NCBI RefSeq assembly: GCF_003173775.1
Contig: NZ_CP029552.1
Coordinates: forward strand, 1,009,001 to 1,073,000
Source of the DNA: Methylobacterium sp. 17Sr1-1
GTDB lineage: Bacteria; Pseudomonadota; Alphaproteobacteria; Rhizobiales; Beijerinckiaceae
DNA: 64,000 nucleotides
Direction of reading: 5' to 3'
Position 1 is the first letter of the stretch; the number at the start of each line of letters is the position of its first letter. The notes below the pieces were generated by a model, which was given only the letters and a program-made list of their open reading frames with translations, was not told where the DNA came from and ran no database searches. Made by a program: the position numbers and the translations under genes. Below, piece after piece: positions 18,686 through 26,002 of this stretch.

Positions 18686-19909
18686 TCAAGCATGGCCGGC
18701 CGGCTCCGAGGCCTGCCCGAGGGTGGGCCGGGGCTTCCTGGGGCTGAGGCCTCGCAGGATCCGTAGAGCCCGCGCCCCGTACTGCAGCCCGGCGAGCAGC
18801 ACCTGCGCCCCGCGGATGTGCCGCGGCAGCGCGCTTGGGCTTAGCGGCCGCGCGGACAGGAGCGGGCTCTCCGCCTTGATCGCTGCCAACCGGGCGCCGA
18901 GGGTCGGGAGCGCCGCGATGCGGCGGGCCGCATCCGCCCCGATCTGCAGCCAAGGTGCCCACAGCCCGGTGCGGTCGAGCCGCCCGGCCGCGTGCAGGCG
19001 CCGGAGCCGCCGCTGCCAAGCGAAGCGGAACAGGGCGCGCCAAAGCGGTTCGAGGCGCGGGTCGCACGGGCCCTCGGGAACCTCGCAGCGCCGGCGCATC
19101 GTATCGGCTGCGCCCCCAGGGGCACGGCCGTCGAGCCTGCCCGAGGTGACGACCACAATGTCGGGAGCGTGGCGCACCCGGGCATCGGCCGCCAACAGCG
19201 CCGCGACAAAGGCCCGGTCCTCGCCGAGCAGGATCGCCGGCATGCCACCGGCCGCGCGGTAGGCCGACAGGCGGACCGCTAGGGTCGCGCCCGAGCGGGT
19301 GGCATGCCGCGGCCAGGGATCGTGCGCGACCGGATCGATCTGCGCTTCGATGGCGATCAGGGCGGCCTCGTAGGCGCCCTCCAGCCGGCCGCGGGCGTGG
19401 AGCGCCTCCGGCAGGCATGCGGCCTCCGCCGCGTCGAGGGCGATGGTGCCGGCCACCGCGTCGGCGCCCTGCGCCAGGGCCGCGAGGTTGCGCGCCACCC
19501 AGTCAGGCGGCACCCGGCTGTCGGCATCGGTGGTGAGGATCACCCCTTCCAGCGCCGTCTCCTCGTCCAAGCTTTCGTCGAGCCAGGCCGCGGCCGCCTC
19601 CATCGCTTCCCGCCGAGCCCAGCCGGCATGCGCCCCAGCAAATTCGCGTTCGATCACCCGTACCTGCACCCGCAGGACAGGCGTTAGCTCCGCTACAGCC
19701 TCCGCTGTGCCGTCGGTGCAGTTGTTGAGGAAGAGGACGATCCCTAGGGCTTCCGGTTCGATCTCTTCCTGAACAGCCAGCGCATGTAGGCAGGCGCCGA
19801 TCCTATCGAGCTCGTTGCGGACCGGCACAGCGATGACGCAGTGCGGCGCAAGGGGATTTGGCTCCTGAAGCTGATCTCCGCTCTGGTCCTGACCCTCTGT
19901 GTCTGTCAC
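18686..19909 (-). CDS. Family 2 glycosyltransferase
   Basis: I chose the GTG at 19907-19909 because GGGAGA lies just upstream; the frame is open for 23 more codons. The product (about 407 residues) has a GT-A fold: HCVIAVPVRNELDRIGACL, FLNNCTDGTAEAV, and the metal site TTDADSRVPPDW, then LLGEDRAFVAALL with the catalytic-type ED. It should move a sugar from a nucleotide donor onto an unknown acceptor. No membrane helices are obvious, and no polysaccharide genes are adjacent. The C-terminal 130 residues are Arg/Ala-rich helices. It is convergent with the LOV-HWE kinase and divergent from the disrupted MFS gene. Confidence 0.82.
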   Translation of the reverse strand: MTDTEGQDQSGDQLQEPNPLAPHCVIAVPVRNELDRIGACLHALAVQEEIEPEALGIVLFLNNCTDGTAEAVAELTPVLRVQVRVIEREFAGAHAGWARREAMEAAAAWLDESLDEETALEGVILTTDADSRVPPDWVARNLAALAQGADAVAGTIALDAAEAACLPEALHARGRLEGAYEAALIAIEAQIDPVAHDPWPRHATRSGATLAVRLSAYRAAGGMPAILLGEDRAFVAALLAADARVRHAPDIVVVTSGRLDGRAPGGAADTMRRRCEVPEGPCDPRLEPLWRALFRFAWQRRLRRLHAAGRLDRTGLWAPWLQIGADAARRIAALPTLGARLAAIKAESPLLSARPLSPSALPRHIRGAQVLLAGLQYGARALRILRGLSPRKPRPTLGQASEPAGHA

Positions 19910-19975
19910 GCGCCGTCTCCCAATGGCCGATCCCGTCGCACTGGCGGCCCTTGGAAACTCACATATGTCATACCC

Positions 19976-19995
19976 CACCCCAGTTCTCTGGGGTG
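19976..19995. promoter_or_regulatory. Hairpin in the divergent glycosyltransferase/MFS promoter region
   Basis: CACCCCAG-TTCT-CTGGGGTG is a perfect 8-bp stem with a 4-base loop. It lies between the glycosyltransferase start and the MFS start at 20031. It may be an operator; no T-run follows, so a terminator is less likely. Confidence 0.35.
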
Positions 19996-20030
19996 CGGCC
20001 TAATCGATCCCAAAATTCTGAAAGGCTCGT

Positions 20031-20667
20031 ATGCAGCCCACAACGAGCCTTCTGGCCCTGAACTTCGCCCTGGCAGGCGCGCGGGAGGGCTTTGGCCCGT
20101 TCCTCGGCGTCTACCTGCAGCAGCAGGGCTTCGCCCCCGCCGCAACCGGTCTCGCTATGGGGCTCGCAGGCCTCGCTGGGCTTCTGGCGACGACGCCTGT
20201 CGGAGCGCTCATCGACCGCACCCGTGCCAAGCGCGGTCTGCTTGCCGGCGCAGTCGGGGCTCTCGCCCTCGGAGCCGTCGCCCTCGTGGCGACGAAAAGC
20301 CTGTGGCTGATCGCGCTGTCGCAGCTCGTCATCGGGATCGCCGACAGCAGCATCGCCCCGCTGGTGGCCGCCTTGACTCTCGGGCTTGTGGGCCAGGCTG
20401 CCTACGGTCGGCAGGTCTCGCGCAATGAGGCATTCAACCACGCCGGCAACGCCGCCAATGCAGCGCTCGCTGGCCTCCTTGGATACACCTGCGGCCTCAG
20501 CTACGTCGCGATCGCCATCGTGGCGATGGCAGTGGCCTCGTGTGGTGTGCTCCTCACCTTCGACGCGACGCAGATAGACCATAATGCAGCGCGGGGCGGT
20601 GAGCAGGATGAACGCTCGACTTTCCGAGTGCTGTTCGAGACGCGGCCACTTCTCCTGCTGGCAGCTA
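20031..20667 (+). pseudogene. MFS transporter, 5' half, interrupted by an IS630-family element
   Basis: The first 212 codons encode about six membrane helices typical of a 12-helix MFS exporter, with GALIDRTRAKRGL as the loop 2-3 motif. The frame is broken at codon 213 by the element at 20668-21804. If the element and one TA are removed, the frame joins exactly to 21807-22375 and gives a 401-residue protein (LLLAAS|VLAFQTANG). The gene is therefore recently inactivated rather than decayed. The neighbouring gene at 22375 is a paralogue. Confidence 0.88.
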
Positions 20668-21804
20668 GTGCATTGACTCATTCGGATAGTGCAGCTTTGC
20701 CATTGACGGCATCGAGGATGGCCGTGGCCGGCTTGGTCCAGACGAAGGGCTTCGGCCTGTCGTTGTGCTCGGCGATGTAGCGGTTGATCGCTGCTTGCAG
20801 GTCGACGATCCCGCTGAAGCTGCCCCGTTTCAGCCTTCGCCGGGTCAGGGCGGAGAAGAAGCCCTCGACCGCGTTCATCCACGAGGCCGAGGTCGGGGTG
20901 AAGTGGAAGATCCAGCGCGGATGCCGGGCCAGCCAGGCTCGCACCTTCGGGTGCTTGTGGGTGGCATAGTTGTCCAGGATCACATGGATCAGTTTGCCGG
21001 CCGGCACCGCGGCCTCGATGGTGTTGAGGAAGCGCAGGAACTCGTCGTGGCGGTGACGCTGCATGCAGCGGCCGATCACGGTACCCTCCAGCACGTTGAG
21101 CGCGGCAAACAGCGTCGTAGTGCCGTGACGGACGTAGTCGTGGGTCTGGGTCTCGGGGCGACCTGGCATGAGCGATCGGCTCGGACGGGTGCGCTCCAGG
21201 GCCTGGATCTGGCTCTTCTCGTCGAGCGAGAGCACGACGGCGTGGCGCGGCGGGTCCATGTACAGGCCGACGATGTCCTCGACCTTCTCGGCGAAGGCCG
21301 GATCGTTCGAGCGCTTGAAGCTGCGCACCCGATGCGGCTGGAGGCGATGGGCATCCCAGATACGCTGGACGGACCGCAGCGAGATCCCGACGGCTTGCGC
21401 CAGGGCGCGGCCGGTCCAGTGGGTGACCTCACCGGGCGGCTCGGAGCAGGTCAGCGCCAGCACCTCGGCGACGGTGTCGGTGGAGTGGGGCGGCTTGCCG
21501 GGCGGACGGGTCTTGTCGCGCAACAGTCCCTCGACGCCTTCTTCGGCGTAGCGCTGTTGCCAGCGCCACACCGCGGGTCGGCTGACGCCGGCCTGCTGGG
21601 CGACGTCGAGGACGGAGAGGCGTTCGGCCGAGAGCAGGACGATGCGGGCGCGCTGAATATGCTTGAGGGGCCGCGCCCGATCGGCGACGATGGCGGACAG
21701 GTCCGCCAAGTCGGCGGCGCTGGGGATCACGCAGACAGTCTGAGCCATACCTCAGACTCGCATACCTCACGCCTGCCGTGAATCCTCTGAATGCGTCAAT
21801 GCAC
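20668..21804. mobile_element. Complete IS630-family insertion sequence, 1137 bp
   Basis: The element is bounded by imperfect inverted repeats (GTGCATTGACTCATTCGGA at the left, GTGCATTGACGCATTCAGA on the other strand at the right). It is flanked by the target duplication TA at 20666-20667 and 21805-21806, as expected for IS630/Tc1-mariner transposition. It holds one intact transposase gene on the minus strand. The clean junctions and open frames on both sides suggest recent insertion. Confidence 0.92.
20678..21748 (-). CDS. IS630-family DDE transposase
   Basis: The 356-residue protein has an N-terminal winged/helix-turn-helix region (VLDVAQQAGVSRPAVWRWQQ) and a second DNA-binding helix (AQAVGISLRSVQRIW). 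The catalytic core shows all three acidic residues in context: LSLDEKSQIQ, VILDNYATHKH and ASWMNAVEGFF. It is full length and should catalyse cut-and-paste transposition into TA sites. It lies opposite to the MFS gene it interrupts. No frameshift is present, unlike many IS630 members that need one. Confidence 0.95.
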   Translation of the reverse strand: MAQTVCVIPSAADLADLSAIVADRARPLKHIQRARIVLLSAERLSVLDVAQQAGVSRPAVWRWQQRYAEEGVEGLLRDKTRPPGKPPHSTDTVAEVLALTCSEPPGEVTHWTGRALAQAVGISLRSVQRIWDAHRLQPHRVRSFKRSNDPAFAEKVEDIVGLYMDPPRHAVVLSLDEKSQIQALERTRPSRSLMPGRPETQTHDYVRHGTTTLFAALNVLEGTVIGRCMQRHRHDEFLRFLNTIEAAVPAGKLIHVILDNYATHKHPKVRAWLARHPRWIFHFTPTSASWMNAVEGFFSALTRRRLKRGSFSGIVDLQAAINRYIAEHNDRPKPFVWTKPATAILDAVNGKAALSE

Positions 21805-21806
21805 TA

Positions 21807-22375
21807 GCGTGCTGGCATTCCAGACAGCCAACGGTGCGATGTTGCCGTTCCTCGCCCAAGCCCGCACCGCCGCTGGCGCCGACCCCAGCATCACCACCGG
21901 CGTCATGACCGTTGTGGCGCAGGCTACGATGGTCGTGGCCGCTCTGGCATCCGCTCGCCTTGCCAAAGGGCGCGGGCACGCGGGGGTTCTGGCGCTGGCT
22001 CTCGCGCTCGTGGCGGTACGCGGTGGCCTGGCCGCCTTTGCTGTTTCCTGGTGGCTGGTCATCCCGGTCCAAGTATTGGAGGGTCTCGCGATGGGCCTCG
22101 CTGGCGTCGCCATCCCCGCCCTTGTCGCAGAGATCATGGAAGGAACCGGCCACGCCAATGCCGGGCTGGGCGGGGTTATGACGGCCTACGGCGCCGGCGC
22201 TGCATTGAGCCCAGCGCTTGCCGGCTTTGTCGCTCAATACCTTGGCTTCATGGCCTCGTTCCTCGTCCTCGCAGCTGTTGCTGGCATCGGGCTCCTGCTG
22301 TGGACAGCTGGTCGGCGCCTGCCAGGCATGCACCTGTCCAGTCGTCAGAATAAGACGGCGGGAGAGGTTGCCTGA
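21807..22375 (+). pseudogene. MFS transporter, 3' half behind the IS630 element
   Basis: This part encodes the last six membrane helices of the interrupted MFS protein. An in-frame ATG inside the IS end (21791) could allow a half-protein to be made, but that would lack the N-terminal bundle. Its stop TGA overlaps the ATG of the next MFS gene by one base (TGATG), indicating translational coupling in the intact ancestor. Confidence 0.85.
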
Positions 22376-23583
22376 TGGGGATCACCGAACGATGGCGGGG
22401 CGAGACCGCGGCTAAAGGGACTGAGCACAGCACACTCCTGCGCAGCTCGTTCCCGGCCTTTGTATGCCTGCAGGGGGCCCTCTACGCTGCCTATGGCATC
22501 GAGTCGCCCTTCCTGCCGAGTTTCCTTGGCGAGCGGGGGCTGTCGTCTGGCGAGATTGGCCTCGTGCTCGCGGCCGGCACCCTGGTGCGTCTCGCAGCCG
22601 GGCCAGTCGCGGGTCACATCGCAGACCGCTACGCGGCCACGCGCCTTGTCCTCGGCTTCGCAGCCGCAGCGGCAGGTGTGATCTCCTTCGGCTACCTCGC
22701 GGCGCATAGCTTCTGGACGCTACTCGCCGTCAGCATGGCCCACTCCGTCGCCATCGCAGCATTGGCACCCCTCGCTGACGCGCTCGCCCTGACGGCCGCC
22801 GAACGCGAACGGAGTTTTTCGTATGGTTGGGTGCGGGGCGCGGGCTCGGCGGCGTTCGTTATCGGCACGCTCGCGGCCGGACAGCTCGTTGGTGCGCTAG
22901 GTCTCGCCAGCATCATCCTGGCGAGCGGGCTGATGTTCCTCGCCATGGCTGCGGCCACCAGCCGTGTGCCGGCGGCGCCCGCGCGGCGCGAGGCCCCAAT
23001 CGAGGGATTGGCTGGGGTGAGAACGCTGCTGGCGCAACCGCTCTTCCGAAGGCTCTTGCTAGTGGCAGCTCTCGTGATCGGCAGCCATGCCCTGAACGAC
23101 GGCTTCGCGGTGATCCTCTGGCGCGAGGCGGGCATTGGCGTGGGCACGATCAGCCTGCTCTGGTCTGAGAGCGTCGCTTCCGAAGTTGTCGTGTTCGTGC
23201 TCGCCGGCCCCTGGCTTCTGAAGAGGTTTAGCCCAGCTCAGGCCGCTCTGCTGGCCGCCTTGCTCGGGATCCTACGCTGGGTCGTGATGGCCACCACGGT
23301 CGCGGTTCCAGTGCTCGCCGTAAGCCAGCTCACACACGGCTTGACTTTCGCGCTGCTGCACCTCGCGAACATGCGGTTGATCGGCGAGATGGTACCCGAT
23401 CATCTCTCTGCCACTGCGCAGACTCTCTACGGCACGCTTGGCCTTGGCGTCGCCTCCGCAGTGCTAACCGGCATATCCGGCCTTCTCTATGGTTGGCTGG
23501 GCGCAGGAGCGTTTTGGGTCATGGCCGGGCTCTGCTGCCTGGCCCTGCCTCTCGCGCCAGGCCTTCGTCGCAAAGGAGCTTAG
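22375..23583 (+). CDS. MFS transporter, intact paralogue of the disrupted one
   Basis: The 402-residue protein has about twelve membrane helices, the loop 2-3 motif GHIADRYAATRLV, and MFS_1 features throughout. Its start overlaps the stop of the upstream MFS gene, so its translation was coupled to that gene and may be affected by the insertion, although an outward promoter from the element could rescue it. Length and topology are nearly the same as the disrupted neighbour, suggesting a tandem duplication or a two-protein transporter. The substrate is unknown. Confidence 0.88.
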   Translation: MGITERWRGETAAKGTEHSTLLRSSFPAFVCLQGALYAAYGIESPFLPSFLGERGLSSGEIGLVLAAGTLVRLAAGPVAGHIADRYAATRLVLGFAAAAAGVISFGYLAAHSFWTLLAVSMAHSVAIAALAPLADALALTAAERERSFSYGWVRGAGSAAFVIGTLAAGQLVGALGLASIILASGLMFLAMAAATSRVPAAPARREAPIEGLAGVRTLLAQPLFRRLLLVAALVIGSHALNDGFAVILWREAGIGVGTISLLWSESVASEVVVFVLAGPWLLKRFSPAQAALLAALLGILRWVVMATTVAVPVLAVSQLTHGLTFALLHLANMRLIGEMVPDHLSATAQTLYGTLGLGVASAVLTGISGLLYGWLGAGAFWVMAGLCCLALPLAPGLRRKGA

Positions 23584-23851
23584 TGGCGTCCCAATGCAAG
23601 GTTGCCCGGCCGATCATAGCTGCGTCGGACCGGGCGTTCGTTACGGACGATGCCACCGCCATTGATTAGTGTCATAGGCGAGCCACGCTCTCACAGCGAA
23701 GGTCACCAGGGGGCCGCCGGCCAGTGCGTAGAACTCGAACCACGTCATTCCTTGGGCCCTCCTTGAACGTCTGCCGGGGGTGGGAAGCAGGCATTGATGG
23801 GGAGGCTGAAAGCGGATGTTCGGCTCAGGACCGAAGTCGGACGAAACTGCG

Positions 23852-24739
23852 CTACGGCGCTTTTATGAAGCGTAAGAAAGCCGCCAGTGCCGGATCGCGG
23901 CGGTGGCTTCGAGGAAAGTAGATACGTGGTCCGTCAAACTCCTGTGGCCAGTTGCTAAGTAGAACGGTGAGTTCACCCCGCTGGATATGAGGTGCGACGA
24001 ACTCTTCAAAGGCGAACAAGATCCCATGTCCGGCTACGGCTGCGGCGATCTGGATGTCGCTGGAGCCTGTCGTCAGCCGCCCCTGCGGCTTTACTTTGAT
24101 CCGTTCGCCGTTCCGCTCGAACTCCCAATCTGATACCCGACCACTCGGAAACAGGTGCCCGATGCCTACGTGGGTTGCCAGTTCCGCCGGATGGTGTGGT
24201 GTGCCGTGTGCGGCCAGATACGCGGGCGACGCCACGCCGACATACCGTTGACGCCTTGGTCCAATCGGTACTGCCATCATATCGGCCGCAATGTGCTCGC
24301 CGTAGCGAATGCCAGCGACGCATCCTGCCGCCATCACATCGACCAAGCCGTCGGTCACGCTGATCTCAAGCTGGATCCGAGGATGGGCGGTGAGGAAGGC
24401 CGCTGCGATTGGCGGGAGGATGTGGCGTGCGACGACGCCTGGCACGTCGAGTTTCAGCGTTCCGCCGGGCTCGCCGTCTTGTGTCACGCCCTCATAGGCA
24501 ACGGTGATCTCCGCCAGGGCGGGGCGCACCCGGTCGAGGAGCCGCTGACCTGCCTCTGTCGGCACGACGCTCCTGGTGGTCCGATTGAAGAGGCGGACAC
24601 CGACCGCTTGTTCCAACCGCTGAACGGCATCGCTGAGTGAGGACGCCGAAATCCCGTGGCGCTGAGCGGCAGCCCGAAAGCCGCCCGCGTCGGCGACCCG
24701 CATGAACGAACTCAGGTCACCCAGATCGGGGACTGCCAT
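23852..24739 (-). CDS. LysR-family transcriptional regulator
   Basis: The 295-residue protein has the LysR winged helix at the N-terminus (FRAAAQRHGISASSLSDAVQ, then LEQAVGVRLFNRTTRSVVPT) and a periplasmic-binding-like effector domain from about residue 90. It is divergent from the aldo-keto reductase at 24852 with 112 bp between, the classic layout in which the regulator controls the neighbour and itself. A GGACA-N9-TGTCC repeat in that gap is a likely binding site. The effector is unknown. Confidence 0.93.
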   Translation of the reverse strand: MAVPDLGDLSSFMRVADAGGFRAAAQRHGISASSLSDAVQRLEQAVGVRLFNRTTRSVVPTEAGQRLLDRVRPALAEITVAYEGVTQDGEPGGTLKLDVPGVVARHILPPIAAAFLTAHPRIQLEISVTDGLVDVMAAGCVAGIRYGEHIAADMMAVPIGPRRQRYVGVASPAYLAAHGTPHHPAELATHVGIGHLFPSGRVSDWEFERNGERIKVKPQGRLTTGSSDIQIAAAVAGHGILFAFEEFVAPHIQRGELTVLLSNWPQEFDGPRIYFPRSHRRDPALAAFLRFIKAP

Positions 24740-24783
24740 TGTCCGGCCCCGCGAACGCCTCGTTCTGACGGACCCGTCTTATC

Positions 24784-24802
24784 GGACAATTGGTTGATGT
24801 CC
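24784..24802. promoter_or_regulatory. Candidate LysR operator, GGACA-N9-TGTCC
   Basis: An interrupted inverted repeat (24784-24788 and 24798-24802) with the size of a LysR site, between the LysR gene and the reductase gene. Position and symmetry support it; there is no binding evidence. Confidence 0.5.
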
Positions 24803-24815
24803 TAATGATGCTTCA

Positions 24816-24835
24816 GAACCTCGCGGCAGAGGTTC
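24816..24835. promoter_or_regulatory. Hairpin GAACCTC-N6-GAGGTTC before the aldo-keto reductase
   Basis: A perfect 7-bp inverted repeat ending 16 bp before the reductase ATG. It overlaps the expected leader or ribosome region, so it may be a second half of the operator or an mRNA hairpin. Confidence 0.4.
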
Positions 24836-24851
24836 AGGACCGGAGAGCATC

Positions 24852-25808
24852 ATGGAAATGCGTCGTCTCGGCTTGAACGGACCGAGCGTGTCAGCGATCG
24901 GCCTCGGTTGCATGGGCATGTCGGAGTTCTACGGCCATAGCGATCGTACCACCGCCCTCGCCACGATCGCAGCGGCGATCGAAGCCGGGGTCACCATGTT
25001 TGATACGGCCGATTTCTATGGCATGGGCCATAACGAAACGCTCTTGGCCGAAGGACTGCGTGGCAAGCGCGATCGAGCTTTCATCCAGGTGAAGTTTGGA
25101 GCGCAGCGAGGACCGGACGGTGCGTTCCTGGGGATCGATGCACGTCCAGGAGCGGTGAAGACCGCCCTGGCCTATTCACTGCGTCGTCTCGGGTCCGATC
25201 ACGTCGATCTCTATCAGACGTGCCTGGATCCGGCTGTTCCGGTCGAGGATACGATCGGAGCGATCGGAGATCTCGTGCGGCAGGGATATGTCCGGCACGT
25301 GGGCATCACGAATGTCGATGCCGCAACCCTTCGGCGAGCCCATGCGGCGCACCCGATCACGGCACTGCAATTCGAGTATGGCCTCATGTCCCGTGACATC
25401 GAGAGTGAGGTTCTGCCGACGTGCCGCGAGCTTGGCATCGGCGTTACAGCCTATGGCGTCCTCGGCCGCGGCCTCCTGACAGGAAGCTCGGGGAGCGGCG
25501 TAGGCGACTACCGGTCGATCGTCTTCCCGCGCTTCCGCGAGGCTAACCGCGCTCACAACGGAGGGCTTGCGGACGCACTACAACGCGTCGCCCAGAGCAA
25601 CAGGATCACGGTCGCACAGGCAGCGATTGGTTGGGTAGCAAGCCAGGGTGATGACATCGTCCCTCTGGTCGGCGCTCGCACGCCAGAGCGTCTTACCGAA
25701 GCGTTGGCGGCACCATTACATCTCCAACCTGAGACCCTGTTTGCTATCGAGGAGGCCGTTCCGCAAGCAGCAGTTCGTGGGAGCCGTGAGATGAGTGCAC
25801 ACAGTTGA
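24852..25808 (+). CDS. Aldo-keto reductase
   Basis: The 318-residue protein has the TIM-barrel motifs of the family: LGLGCMGMS-type start (IGLGCMGMSEFYG), FDTADFYGMGHNE with the catalytic Asp and Tyr, VKFG with the catalytic Lys, and VGITNVDAATLRRAH. It should reduce aldehydes or ketones using NADPH. In strand 4 it reads LYQTCLDP where many members have a His; related QxAR-type members also lack it, so this is a subfamily trait. The last expected NADP-binding segment (VGARTPERL) is present. It is probably controlled by the divergent LysR protein. Confidence 0.93.
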   Translation: MEMRRLGLNGPSVSAIGLGCMGMSEFYGHSDRTTALATIAAAIEAGVTMFDTADFYGMGHNETLLAEGLRGKRDRAFIQVKFGAQRGPDGAFLGIDARPGAVKTALAYSLRRLGSDHVDLYQTCLDPAVPVEDTIGAIGDLVRQGYVRHVGITNVDAATLRRAHAAHPITALQFEYGLMSRDIESEVLPTCRELGIGVTAYGVLGRGLLTGSSGSGVGDYRSIVFPRFREANRAHNGGLADALQRVAQSNRITVAQAAIGWVASQGDDIVPLVGARTPERLTEALAAPLHLQPETLFAIEEAVPQAAVRGSREMSAHS

Positions 25809-26002
25809 GTAAGAGCGAGCGCGGAGAATAGATCAACAACGGCTGTGCGCTCACCCGGCCCGTATCCCCTACACAGCGGCCGAGCTTTGCGACTTCAACG
25901 AGCGACCTAACAGCGAACATTCTCACTGACCGCTCAGGGTGGAGAGCTGTCATCGGGTAGCTGCCCGGAAGCCGACGTTGGGTTGCGCACGGGCGCGGCG
26001 CC

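Noticed and set aside
20765..21781. A 338-codon plus-strand open frame inside the IS630 element
   Set aside because: It is antisense to the transposase, whose DDE motifs are complete. The Gly/Arg/His-rich product matches nothing.
24852..25808. Loss of the active-site His in the aldo-keto reductase
   Set aside because: The segment LYQTCLDP belongs to a known subgroup in which this position varies. The Asp, Tyr and Lys are present, so I do not treat it as inactivated.
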